Source of the DNA: Salipaludibacillus neizhouensis
GTDB lineage: Bacteria; Bacillota; Bacilli; Bacillales; Salisediminibacteriaceae
Length of the DNA: 64,000 nucleotides
Assembly: GCF_002886185.1 (NCBI RefSeq)
Contig: NZ_KZ614147.1
Span: 1,264,420 to 1,328,419, forward strand
Direction of reading: 5' to 3'
The notes under the pieces were generated by a model that searched no databases, was not told where the DNA came from, and saw only the letters and a list, made by a program, of their open reading frames with translations. Both the position numbers and the translations under genes were made by a program. This document shows, in pieces, positions 47,308 to 55,595 of this stretch (positions within the stretch are counted from its first letter, which is position 1; the number at the start of each line of letters is the position of its first letter).

Positions 47308-47553
47308 AGCTAACGGGTGCGTTAGTGCAAGAAGCTAGTTGCCTTTAAGTACCTAATTCCTATCGATACTATCTTCCACAATCAGGCGCAAATCTCTAAT
47401 AAGAATTGCGTTCTTTCTTTATGTATAGGGCCATATGGTGGAAGATCAATATATTTTTTTTATCAAAAGATCATAACAAATAAAAGTTATAATTGGAAAA
47501 TTTATGTTAATGTGATAATAGAGAATATAAGAGTTTGTGAAGTATTGTAAGTG
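47308..47553 (+). repeat. Cassette repeat copy 2 (full)
   Basis: Entry segment CTAACGGGTGCGTTAGTGCA at 47310; hairpin CGCAAATCT / AGAATTGCG at 47387-47410 followed by TTCTTTCTTT; outer arms CTTCCAC / GTGGAAG around it pair perfectly; promoter-like block TTGGAAAATTTATGTTAATG at 47490-47509; then a degenerate palindrome. Acts as end of the adenylyltransferase gene and start of the hydrolase gene. Confidence 0.85.
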
Positions 47554-47568
47554 TATAGGAGGGTTACA

Positions 47569-48357
47569 ATGAAAAAAATTAAGTTTGATTATCCTGTAAC
47601 TGAAAAAATTTACAAAGTAGTAGAGGAAAGAAGTTTAAAATTGTATATATTTGAGCCACTGTCAAAGCAGAAAGACAAACCAGCTATTCTATTTTTTAAT
47701 GGGGCTAGCTTTAAAAAGGACCCAAAAACCCCTGTACAATTCCAACATCAAGCAGATTATTTTTCATCTAAGGGTATGGTTGCAATATGTGTTGATTATC
47801 GAAACGGCTCTGATGAAGGTTTTTTACCAACCCAATCAATTTATGATGTTAAATCTGCAGTACGATGGGTTAGGAGAAATTCCTCTGATTTGGAAGTAGA
47901 TCCAAACAAGGTAGTTGTATGTGGTTCTTCCGCTGGTGCATATATTACTGTGTCTTCTATTATGTTTGATGATTTAAATGATGAACACGATTATGATAAT
48001 CAAAGAACAAATCATGTTCCAGATGTTCTAGTTGTTTTTTCAGGAGTCATGGATGGTGTTGATATAATGAGCAGGCGCTATCCTGAATTGCTTGAAAGAG
48101 CTATAGAAATATCACCCATACATAATATTAAAAATTGTTTGCCACAAACTTTATGGATGTGTGGTACATCGGATATAGATTATGAACACAATAAAGAATT
48201 TATTAAACTGATGAAGCAAGAGGGAAATGACATAACATTAAAAACATTTGAAGGTATGGAACATGGTTTTTTTAACTATGGTAGGCATCAAAACGAGTAT
48301 TTTCATATAACAAATCTTGAAATTGAAGAATATTTACATTCGTTGAAGGTTATTTAG
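47569..48357 (+). CDS. Alpha/beta hydrolase, acetyl-esterase type
   Basis: 262 residues resembling the acetyl-esterase/BD-FAE group. The nucleophile elbow is GSSAGAY near residue 123, the acid residue lies in CGTSDIDYEHN near residue 205 and the His in MEHGFFNYG near residue 233. The usual HGGG oxyanion segment is replaced by FFNGASF near residue 43, so substrate range may differ. The ATG at 47569 follows AGGAGGG. Single-gene cassette between repeat copies 2 and 3. Confidence 0.85.
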   Translation: MKKIKFDYPVTEKIYKVVEERSLKLYIFEPLSKQKDKPAILFFNGASFKKDPKTPVQFQHQADYFSSKGMVAICVDYRNGSDEGFLPTQSIYDVKSAVRWVRRNSSDLEVDPNKVVVCGSSAGAYITVSSIMFDDLNDEHDYDNQRTNHVPDVLVVFSGVMDGVDIMSRRYPELLERAIEISPIHNIKNCLPQTLWMCGTSDIDYEHNKEFIKLMKQEGNDITLKTFEGMEHGFFNYGRHQNEYFHITNLEIEEYLHSLKVI

Positions 48358-48439
48358 TAGTTAATTGGTAAAGAGCACTTAGAAGCTATCAAAAAACAAA
48401 CGTTTTAGAAAAGATGAAATTGTGAATAATCTTATTTAA

Positions 48440-48668
48440 AGAAACGGGAGAGCGTTAGTGTAAGAGTTAGTTGCTTTTTAGTACTAATCCTAACGATTCT
48501 ATCTGCAACAATCAGGCGCAAATCTTTAATAAGAATTGCGTCCATCTCTATGTGTATAGGACCAGATAGATGAAGAGTAGTTCCTAAAATTTTGAAAATG
48601 AAATGGGGAATTTGTGTTAATGTGGTAATAGAAAATATAATAGTTTGTGAAATTTTTCGCTTATAGGA
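48440..48668 (+). repeat. Cassette repeat copy 3 (full)
   Basis: Entry AAACGGGAGAGCGTTAGTG at 48442; hairpin CGCAAATCT / AGAATTGCG at 48527-48550; promoter block GGGGAATTTGTGTTAATGTG at 48606; palindrome GTGAAATTTTTCGC ending near 48660. The gap to 48815 holds nothing further. Confidence 0.82.
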
Positions 48669-48815
48669 AAGGTTTGTTCAATAAGAAATCACAAAAGGAA
48701 GAGCATTTACTATAGATTTGACGTATTAATGTCTTAAAAAAGTAATACAAAAAATTGAGATGACGCACATTAGTATTATTACACGACATAAATAAAAATA
48801 TATGGAGGTATAGTT

Positions 48816-49098
48816 ATGGGGATAATATTGGGGGTTATTGCAATAGTGACAACTTTTATAAATCTTTATATGTATAAAGCAGGAAAGGATTATAAGCTTG
48901 CTATGGCGTTAGGATTATCATATACAGCATTAACACTTTGTGCAGAATACAGTCTGGTATCGGAGTGGGTAAAAAAAGGAAGATTGGTCACTTTTAGGGG
49001 AAGTACCTAATTATGGAAGGGTATTATGGTTTTTGACAATTGTTTCTATCTTACTAAATATAGCACCTATACTTTTATGTGTAAGTCTTTATGTTTAA
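48816..49098 (+). pseudogene. Small membrane protein interrupted by a frameshift
   Basis: The open frame from ATG 48816 (ribosome site TGGAGGT) encodes two hydrophobic segments and stops at 49010. Removing one base in the run GTAAAAAAAGG at 48969-48979 lets the frame continue through EDWSLLGEVPNYGR and a third hydrophobic segment WFLTIVSILLNIAPILLCV to the TAA at 49096-49098, giving about 93 residues. So the intact form is a small three-span membrane protein of unknown function. The change is at an A7 run, so a sequencing error is a real alternative. Confidence 0.65.
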
Positions 49099-49130
49099 CT
49101 AACGGAAGCATTTCTTCAATGCTTTTTTTT
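49097..49130 (+). terminator. Terminator after the small membrane protein
   Basis: AAGCATT and AATGCTT flank a short loop and are followed by TTTTTT. It begins with AACTAACGG, the entry sequence of the cassette repeat, but the repeat's usual hairpin is replaced by this one. Confidence 0.7.
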
Positions 49131-49264
49131 CGTGTTAATAAAAAGGAAATTAATGTTAAATAGAAGGAGCAGAATTCTTGAATAGAAGCGTACTGAAATA
49201 AAAGGGTTTTCTGGAATAAATAATGAATGTATAATTAAACGCTTATCGTTTAAGGGGGAGACAT

Positions 49265-50221
49265 ATGAATATTGAAACACCGAGTGTTCAAATAGTTGAA
49301 CAAGAAATAAAACGTTTATATAACATAGATGTGAAAAATGTAGTTTTTTTAGGAAGAAGTGATAATGTTACATTCCGTGTTGATACGTTAAGCGGTAAAT
49401 ATTTATTAAAACTCCATTTAGGAAGCAATTCTAAATCTATGATTGAATCTGAGCTGATGTGGCTCACAGCAATTAATCAAGATACTAACTTGAAAGTGCA
49501 AAGTCCTATAAAAAATGTAGATGGTGAATTCGTCACCACTTTCAACGTCAAAGGTAATCATTCCTTCTGGACGTTACAAAGTTGGATTGAGGGAGAATTA
49601 CTACAAGAACAACCAACTACTCAGGAGATAGAAGAGTTAGCAAATTTAATGGTCACTCTACATGAACATTCTACTAATTGGAGTGTACCAGAATCATTTT
49701 CAAGACCAATTTTCAATACTGAACACTTATTAATTTCATCTGAGGAATTATCGACTTTAATTCAGGTTGATGTTTTAACTTCAGAACACTATAAGATTTT
49801 CCAAAAGGTCACGAATAAGATTATCCCTATCATAGATATACAAGATATTAATTCAAACACTTGGGGAATGATCCACTCAGATCTTCACGAAAGCAATTAT
49901 GTATTAGACAATGGAACTGCATATGCTATTGATTTTTCTTGTTGTGGTTTCGGTTTTTATTTATTTGATATTGCTGAAACTTTCTTACATATTAATCCTG
50001 ATAATCAAAATAAATTTATACACTTTTATCAAAAAAAGCGTAAATTACAAAGAGATTATCATGAGGTGTTGGAAGCATTTTTCTTGTGGCAAATTATTCG
50101 GAATTTTGCTTTACTATCTAAGAACCATGAGGAATTTGAATACCTGTCTAAAACAATTCCTTTTGTTGTAGAAAACTTCTGTATTAAATATCTTGATGAT
50201 GTTCGTTTCCTATTAAAATAA
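49265..50221 (+). CDS. Aminoglycoside phosphotransferase (APH)/choline-kinase-like protein
   Basis: 318-residue kinase-fold protein. The nucleotide-binding Lys lies in GKYLLKLHLG near residue 45, the Brenner motif is IHSDLHESNYVLD near residue 204 and the metal-binding Asp is in AIDFSCCGFG near residue 221. This arrangement is shared by APH enzymes, SrkA and homoserine kinase-like proteins, so the substrate could be an antibiotic or a metabolite. The ATG follows AAGGGGGAG. Followed by repeat copy 4. Confidence 0.82.
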   Translation: MNIETPSVQIVEQEIKRLYNIDVKNVVFLGRSDNVTFRVDTLSGKYLLKLHLGSNSKSMIESELMWLTAINQDTNLKVQSPIKNVDGEFVTTFNVKGNHSFWTLQSWIEGELLQEQPTTQEIEELANLMVTLHEHSTNWSVPESFSRPIFNTEHLLISSEELSTLIQVDVLTSEHYKIFQKVTNKIIPIIDIQDINSNTWGMIHSDLHESNYVLDNGTAYAIDFSCCGFGFYLFDIAETFLHINPDNQNKFIHFYQKKRKLQRDYHEVLEAFFLWQIIRNFALLSKNHEEFEYLSKTIPFVVENFCIKYLDDVRFLLK

Positions 50222-50242
50222 AGCATGATTTTTTTGATTAAG

Positions 50243-50400
50243 TTTGTGAAATATTACACTTCTACTAAAGGGAGTGCGTTATTGTAAGAAGCAAGCTACC
50301 TTTAAGTACCTAACTCCTATCAATTATATCTTCAACAAACAGGCGCAATTCTGTAATAAGAATTGTGTCCTTTCTTTGTGAATAGGGCCATTTAATTGAG
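50243..50400 (+). repeat. Cassette repeat copy 4 (palindrome joined directly to entry segment)
   Basis: The palindrome GTGAAATATTACAC at 50246-50259 is followed at once by TACTAAAGGGAGTGCGTTAT and the entry segment, then the hairpin CGCAATTCT / AGAATTGTG at 50344-50367. No promoter block follows the hairpin. In other copies a gene lies between the palindrome and the entry segment, so this looks like an empty insertion site. Confidence 0.8.
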
Positions 50401-50416
50401 TAAGGCTTATTAAACA

Positions 50417-50449
50417 AACGGTATGGCTATTGCCAGCCGTTTTTCTTTT
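50417..50449 (+). terminator. Hairpin before the ECF sigma gene
   Basis: ACGGTATGGC and GCCAGCCGT form a stem followed by TTTTCTTTT, insulating the sigma-factor operon from upstream transcription. Confidence 0.65.
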
Positions 50450-50463
50450 AAGAATATTTAAAA

Positions 50464-50487
50464 AACTTTTCAATGGAGTACGTCGTC
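50464..50487 (+). promoter_or_regulatory. Candidate ECF-type promoter of the sigma operon
   Basis: AAC at 50464-50466 and CGTC at 50484-50487, 17 bases apart, have the shape of an ECF sigma promoter (AAC at -35, CGTC at -10). This fits self-activation by the sigma factor encoded just downstream. Confidence 0.45.
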
Positions 50488-50512
50488 TAATAAATGGGAA
50501 GGAGGAACTGAT

Positions 50513-51046
50513 GTGGATGAATTAACAGCAGAGGTGTTTGAAATAGAAGATAAGGAAGAACTTATAGGTGAGATAATGAACAAGTATGGACAGGAGATCT
50601 TACAGCTTGTTTATTCATATGTAAATAATAAAGAAGTCGCTGAGGACTTAACCCAAGATATATTTGTTAAATGTTACAAATCTCTTCATACATACAAGGG
50701 AAAATCAAAGTTAAGAACATGGTTGTGGAGAATTGCAATTAATCATTGTAAGGACTATATAAAAAGTTGGTATAACAAAAAGGTAATCGTTACAGAAAAT
50801 GAATCTTCGTATACTGGGATTCAAAAAGAAAGTGTTGAACAGACTGTTATTCAAAATGATGAGGATCATAGGCTGGCTTCTGCAGTAATGAACTTACCAA
50901 TAAAATATCGAGAAGTGATCTATCTCTTTTATTTTGAAGAATTGCCAATTAAAGATATTGCTATGGTAATAGAAGTGAAGGAAAACACTATTAAAACTAG
51001 ACTTAGAAGAGCAAAGGAACTTCTGAAGAAAGGATTGGAGGAATAA
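50513..51046 (+). CDS. ECF-type RNA polymerase sigma factor
   Basis: The 177-residue protein has sigma region 2 (LVYSYVNNKEVAEDLTQDIF near residues 33-52, then RTWLWRIAINHCKDY) and region 4 (LPIKYREVIYLFYFEELPIK near residue 126, with the HTH DIAMVIEVKENTIKTRLRRAK). It starts at a GTG after AAGGAGGAA. No zinc-type anti-sigma gene follows; instead a PadR-like protein with an anti-sigma-like N-terminus and a SEDS protein are co-transcribed, only 4 and 7 bases apart. Confidence 0.88.
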   Translation: MDELTAEVFEIEDKEELIGEIMNKYGQEILQLVYSYVNNKEVAEDLTQDIFVKCYKSLHTYKGKSKLRTWLWRIAINHCKDYIKSWYNKKVIVTENESSYTGIQKESVEQTVIQNDEDHRLASAVMNLPIKYREVIYLFYFEELPIKDIAMVIEVKENTIKTRLRRAKELLKKGLEE

Positions 51047-51050
51047 TCAA

Positions 51051-51458
51051 ATGGAAGATCGATTAAAAGGGCTACGAAAATCAATGGATAAAACAACCTT
51101 TAAACAATTGAATTTTTCAGAGCAGCATCGTAAGCAGGTATACGAAAAAATCAATAAACCATACGAAAATGAAGAAGATATCTTTTTAGCAGTTTTACAA
51201 CTTCTCATTCATGAAAAAACAGGATACGAATTGGCACAGCTATTACGGGGGAGAGGTATTCAAAAATTCGAAGGAAATGAAGGCTTTTTATACACCTTGT
51301 TACATCGTCTAGAAAAGAATCACCTTATCAAATCAAGTTGGGATCATTCAGAAGCTAAATATTATCAATTAAATGATAAGGGAAAAAAGATATTACGGAA
51401 GGCAGAAAAAAATTCTACAAAGAAACGATTTATATTAAAAGAATTGATACAGGAGTGA
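51051..51458 (+). CDS. PadR-like winged-helix regulator with N-terminal extension
   Basis: 135 residues. Residues 40-125 fit the PadR winged helix (FLAVLQLLIHEKTGYELAQLL and GFLYTLLHRLEKNHLIKSSW and YYQLNDKGKKIL). Residues 1-38, with RLKGLRKSMDKTTFKQLNFS, are an extra basic helical part that resembles the start of sigma-linked regulator or anti-sigma proteins. It probably binds DNA, the sigma factor, or both. Encoded between the sigma factor and the SEDS protein. Confidence 0.78.
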   Translation: MEDRLKGLRKSMDKTTFKQLNFSEQHRKQVYEKINKPYENEEDIFLAVLQLLIHEKTGYELAQLLRGRGIQKFEGNEGFLYTLLHRLEKNHLIKSSWDHSEAKYYQLNDKGKKILRKAEKNSTKKRFILKELIQE

Positions 51459-51465
51459 GACAAAA

Positions 51466-52746
51466 TTGAAAAAAAGAGGGAATAACTTTTTAAAAGAAGT
51501 CACCAATCATATTAAATCAAAGGAAGCAAAGAAATTTGTGGCAACTGAATTAGCATTTCATTTGAAGAAAGCTAAGAACACATGGATAGAGAAAGGTTTA
51601 AGTGAGGTAGATGCAGAAGACAAAGCAGTTCAACAAATGGGAAGCCCAATCAAAATCGGTCAGGAACTGAACAAACTTCATCGGCCAAGGGTTGATTGGA
51701 TGATTATTATTTTATTAGTGACCGTTATGGGTCTAGGTTTCTTGCCGATCGTATCTCTTGGGGATGCAGGATTTATGGATGTGAATCACTTCCTAAAAAA
51801 TAAAGTGATTTTTGTTATTCTAGGTGTTGCGACAGCTTTTGGGATGATGATGATTGATTATCGGAAATTAGAGAGACTTGGATGGCTGTTTTACATAATT
51901 GGAGTACTCACCCTGTCAATGATAAGCTATTTTCCAAACACTACAATCAATGGAGAACCTTTAATAAAAATTGGACCCATTACAATTGAATGCTTAATGG
52001 CCGTACCATTCTTTTTTCTAGCTTGGGCTTCATTTTTCAATAACAGTAGGTTAAAAGTTTGGCATCTTGGGATTTTGTATCTATTTTCTTTTTACCTATT
52101 TTTAACTATACCAAATCTCTCAACAACCTTTATCTATATCATGATGGTATTCGTTATGCTTTGGTGGAGTAAGTTAGGTAAGAAAAAGGCACTGATGATT
52201 ACAGGTGTACCAATTTGTTTATCTATCATCGGTGGATTATTTTTCTGGTCCTCTGTAAAGGAATACCAGTTGGCTAGAATTTTAGGGTTTTTAAAGCCAG
52301 GAAATTACGCAGATGGTCCAGGTTATATGTATTTACGTTTAAAAGAGCTAATGTCTTCAGCAGGGTGGTTTGGTACAACTGGAAATATAGAGTTCATTCA
52401 GGCTGCACATACTGATTTTGTGTTTGCAAGTTTGACTTACTATTATGGGTATTTGTTTGCAATTATTCTTGTTATGATTCTTTCCTTTTTTGTAGCAAGG
52501 ATGATGGTCATATCCCATAAAATAAATGGCCCTTATGGTAAATTACTTCTTGTTGGTGGAATGACGCTTTATGTAGTCCAGTTCATTTATAATGTTGGAA
52601 TGATACTAGGCTTATTCCCAATCACCTCTATATCCTTGCCTTTTATCAGCTATGGATTGATGCCAACTCTGTTTAATGCGTTTTTAATTGGAATCGTATT
52701 AAGTGTGTATCGCCGCAAAGATTTGATATCAAGGAGTATTATTTAG
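51466..52746 (+). CDS. SEDS-family membrane protein (FtsW/RodA/SpoVE-like) with permease-prefix domain
   Basis: 426 residues. Residues 1-70 are a soluble helical prefix (EAKKFVATELAFHLKKAKNTW; QQMGSPIKIGQELN) of the kind found before some permeases. Residues 77-415 hold about ten membrane segments and fit the SEDS glycan polymerases, with a large loop containing HTDFVFASLTYYYG (compare the FtsW/RodA HTDFIFA motif) and the C-terminal ISLPFISYG. A role in cell-wall synthesis under control of the linked sigma factor is inferred. Start TTG at 51466 after AGGAGTGAG. Confidence 0.85.
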   Translation: MKKRGNNFLKEVTNHIKSKEAKKFVATELAFHLKKAKNTWIEKGLSEVDAEDKAVQQMGSPIKIGQELNKLHRPRVDWMIIILLVTVMGLGFLPIVSLGDAGFMDVNHFLKNKVIFVILGVATAFGMMMIDYRKLERLGWLFYIIGVLTLSMISYFPNTTINGEPLIKIGPITIECLMAVPFFFLAWASFFNNSRLKVWHLGILYLFSFYLFLTIPNLSTTFIYIMMVFVMLWWSKLGKKKALMITGVPICLSIIGGLFFWSSVKEYQLARILGFLKPGNYADGPGYMYLRLKELMSSAGWFGTTGNIEFIQAAHTDFVFASLTYYYGYLFAIILVMILSFFVARMMVISHKINGPYGKLLLVGGMTLYVVQFIYNVGMILGLFPITSISLPFISYGLMPTLFNAFLIGIVLSVYRRKDLISRSII

Positions 52747-52778
52747 AGTTCAATTTTAAAAAATTTGTATTCTGACAT

Positions 52779-52815
52779 GGGTATTTAACTTATTCAAATG
52801 AACTGGGCTTATCTT
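52779..52815 (+). other. Hairpin after the SEDS gene
   Basis: CTTATTCAA and TTGAATAAG pair perfectly across a 17-base loop. No T run follows; the cassette repeat hairpin comes just after. Confidence 0.5.
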
Positions 52816-52833
52816 GAATAAGGTTTAAGCTAT

Positions 52834-53003
52834 GATCTTCAACAATCAGGCGCAATTCTGTAATAAGAATTGCGTCCTTTCTTTGTGAATAGGGCCATAT
52901 TGTCGAAGAAGTAGGTTCTTTAAAATTTGAAATTAAATTGCTAAATTTATGTTAATATGATTATAGAATACCCAATAATTTGTGAATTTTTTTCACTTAA
53001 ACT
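52834..53003 (+). repeat. Cassette repeat copy 5 (interrupted by IS110-type element)
   Basis: Hairpin CGCAATTCT / AGAATTGCG at 52851-52874, T-rich run, promoter block with TTATGTTAATATGATTATAG, palindrome TTTGTGAATTTTTTTCAC, then TTAAACT where the insertion sequence begins. The remainder AAAGGGGAG is found on the far side of the IS at 54792. Confidence 0.85.
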
Positions 53004-53302
53004 CCCTCAGTGTGATTGTTATATCTCTTGAATACTCACTTATTCGCAGGATTCCATAACCCTTCATAAGGGAACAGCGGAGGATTGGAATGAGTGATGA
53101 TGGTTTAAGCTACATGAAGGCGTGCTTGAATAAAGGAGTTAGATGAAACTCCATTTTTTACCATATTCTGCACGTATTCTCCACGCCGCCCCTGGAGGCT
53201 AGCCCTCCCATGTCTCAACGGGTCTTATAAATAAGCCCTCTCATTCCTTCGTCACGCCTATCCAAGGGGTGGAGGCCGGTTTTGCTAAAGGTATGGGTCA
53301 TA

Positions 53303-53319
53303 GCCCTTTTGTTTAAGTC
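53303..53319 (-). ncRNA. Candidate target-guide segment of an IS110 bridge/seek RNA
   Basis: CCCTTTTGTTTAAGT at 53304-53318 equals the reverse complement of the restored insertion site (CCCTTTAGTTTAAGT) at 14 of 15 bases, the mismatch being at the CT core. It lies in the non-coding end where IS1111-group elements encode their guide RNA. The limits of the RNA itself cannot be fixed by eye. Confidence 0.5.
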
Positions 53320-53414
53320 ATCCAGTACTCCGTGCTTTCTTTGGATCCTGCGAATAAGCCAACATTCAAAATTTTTAAAAGGTGATTAGGGTATAAAATA
53401 ATCTGTCTTCGTCA

Positions 53415-54688
53415 TTATGCAGCTATAGAAGTTGAGGCTTGTACTTTTTCTGGGCAATAGGATTCATTCCGACGGGCCATGCTTACCAATATTCTTGCCA
53501 GTTTACCGATCAATTTCATGATAGATTTCATCCCTTTCATTTTCTTGACATGAATATTATTGTAGTGAAGATCTTTGAACTCAGGGTTGTTCATGACAAG
53601 ACTCAAGGTTGCTAAGTAAAGAAAGCGCCGTAGGCGGGACCTTCCTCGTTTAGAGATCACCACCTTTCCTTTCCATTTACCAGAGCTTGCTTCTACTAGA
53701 TGTAAACCTGCATGTCGCAGTAAAGCATTTCCATGAGCGAATCCACTTAGATCACCAGCTTCGCCTAATATGCCAGATAGTGAGATTTTACTAATACCTT
53801 TCATGGCCAGTAGTTTCATAGCGAAAGGGATCTGGTTCAAGCACTCCGTGACTTCGTTTTCCACTCTTTCGAGTTGTATGGAAGCAAGATCGTATTCCTC
53901 TAGTAATTGTGATAAGTGAAAGGTATACGCATCGATTGCTGTCTGGCTACCGATAGATTCTTTAGCTAATTCACTTAGTAGACGGGCTTTCTGGAACCCA
54001 GGCTGTCTCTTCATGGTTGATCTCCAACCTTGAACAATGTCTTCCGGAGATATGCTTTTAAGTTCTCCTGGAGTAGGAAATAACCGAAGTGTCGCAATGG
54101 CTCCTTTACATGTCACGTTTTTGAAAACTTCTCGCAACTCAGGGAAGACGACATCTACCCAGCGATTGATTTGGTTCACGGAACTGACCAGTCGTTTGAC
54201 AACAACGTCTCGATTCGACATCAATACTTGGAGCTTTTCGAAGGATTCAGGCGTCTTGTGAATGAAGGTATAATAGCCATTTTTGACCATATCAGCGATG
54301 ACGAGTGCATCTTTTTTATCACTCTTGGATTGGGTATTATCCCGATTTTCTTTATTACGTTTGACTAAATGAGGGTTGACTGTGACAGCCTCAATGGTTT
54401 GATTTAATAGCCACTTAGACAAATTGGTCCAGTAATGTCCCGTTGGTTCCATCCCCACGATCGTTGATTGTAATTTGTTTTTACGTTTTAACTCGTTGAT
54501 CCACACTTTTAACCTATGAAATCCAACCTCATTATTTCAAAGGATAGGGGATCACCTACAACAATACCGCGGAAATTCACTGCACGAGCCACATGAATAT
54601 GTTGGGCAATATCAACACCAACAACGAGATGACTGTCTGAAATTCTTTCAATCAATTGATTTTGTTTGTATTGCATTTTATACTTCAT
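53415..54688 (-). pseudogene. IS110-family transposase with a one-base frameshift
   Basis: Translation begins at the ATG at 54688 after AAGGAGG and reads LVVGVDIAQHIHVARAVNF, the first Asp of the RuvC-like DEDD domain. Near 54534 one A is missing from what should be GAAAATAATGAG, so the frame shifts and the rest (from VWINELKRKNK, 54506 to 53415) is in another frame. That part has the Glu in VGMEPTGHYW, KSDKKDALVIADM and the C-terminal Transposase_20 domain (GDLSGFAHGNALLRHAG; EASSGKWKGKVVISKRG). Either the gene is dead, shifts during translation, or the base was missed in sequencing. Confidence 0.85.
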
Positions 54689-54870
54689 TTAGAGCTTCCT
54701 CCTTAGAATGATTTGTGTTCGTGTCTATAATCATTTTACTGAGGAGCTCTTTTTTTATCAAACCTGATAAATAACGATCTACAGGAATGCTAAAGGGGAG
54801 AATTCTTGCAGAAGGGCTGAAATATTTATTATACAATAATGTAATTAAATTTGTTAATGTGGGAATTTAT

Positions 54871-54993
54871 ATGTGGATTTTATTACTACTTGTTGTTATA
54901 GGTGTAGATACAATTGTAGGGCAACTGAAAGAGCAATCAAATCAAAGCAAAAGAATTATAGAACTACTTGAAGAGATAAAGAAAGGTAAATAA
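54871..54993 (+). CDS. Small single-span membrane protein
   Basis: A 40-residue protein starting MWILLLLVVIGVDTIVGQLK with one membrane segment followed by a charged helix (KRIIELLEEIKKGK). I use the ATG at 54871 after TGTGGGAA; the open frame from 54787 begins inside the IS boundary. Similar short proteins are widespread in Bacillus, function unknown. It lies downstream of the cassette repeat half resumed at 54792. Confidence 0.55.
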   Translation: MWILLLLVVIGVDTIVGQLKEQSNQSKRIIELLEEIKKGK

Positions 54994-55062
54994 GATGTTC
55001 AACAAACTGTTGCTCCTTGGTGCTAACGGGGAACTTACTTCAATAATAAGAAGGGGTTTTAT

Positions 55063-55465
55063 GTGAAAAAAACAACGGTCTTATCTATTATAATTTGATA
55101 TTATCTTAATGCTAATAGCCTAATTTTTCCGAAATATAAAGAGATGCTTGATTTTTTCAATGTTAAATGGATTTTAATTTATTCAATTTTATTAAGTGTT
55201 TTGTATTTCGTATTTGGCATTTTGATTGAGACTAAAAGGGTAATTAAAGTGTTTTCTAAGAAAGTAAGGGTTAACTGGTTACAATTTAGTTTTGTAGTTA
55301 TTTTAATTTTATTAGTTTTCGTTCCCACAATATTGGTTAATCCTGTTTCCTCATAATTTTTTAATTAGTTTTATTTCCAGGCTTGTAATTCAAGTTATTT
55401 TGAACGTTCTCGCAGGAATTTTATTTGTACGGTCATTTGATAAAAAGAAATTTAACTTGGTTTAA
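55063..55465 (+). pseudogene. Broken small membrane protein
   Basis: From GTG 55063 (ribosome site AAGGGG) the frame reads KKTTVLSIII, meets TGA at 55096-55098 and continues in the same frame with YYLNANSLIFPKYKEMLDFF and two hydrophobic segments to a TAA at 55356. A Trp codon TGG would restore it. After that, another frame from about 55355 reads RLVIQVILNVLAGILFVRSF to the TAA at 55463-55465, which looks like a further membrane segment lost by a second frameshift. The original was probably a four-span protein of about 130 residues. Confidence 0.5.
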
Positions 55466-55595
55466 ATTTTGAAGCAATAGTTGAACAAGCTGTTGCTCCT
55501 GTAAGGGCACTAAACAGGTAGGTTAATGCAACAAGGAAAATAGCAGATAGGAAACCAAAATTATGTAAAATAATTGTGAATAGGAGGGAGATTTT

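Larger units (their letters stand above)
53002..54791 (-). mobile_element. IS110-family insertion sequence (IS1111-like layout)
   Basis: Ends inferred from the interrupted cassette repeat: left flank ends ACTTAAACT and right flank resumes CTAAAGGGG, sharing a CT core. The element is about 1.79 kb without terminal inverted repeats or target duplication, as usual for IS110. The transposase is on the minus strand with only 100 bases before it and about 410 non-coding bases after it; a long 3' non-coding end is the IS1111-group layout, where the guide RNA is expected. CTTATTCGCAGGAT at 53039-53052 and its complement at 53345-53358 bracket most of that end. Confidence 0.85.

Noticed and set aside
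53004..53414. Non-coding end of the IS110-type element as a protein-coding region
   Set aside because: No frame longer than about 40 residues; structure and position fit an RNA-bearing end instead.
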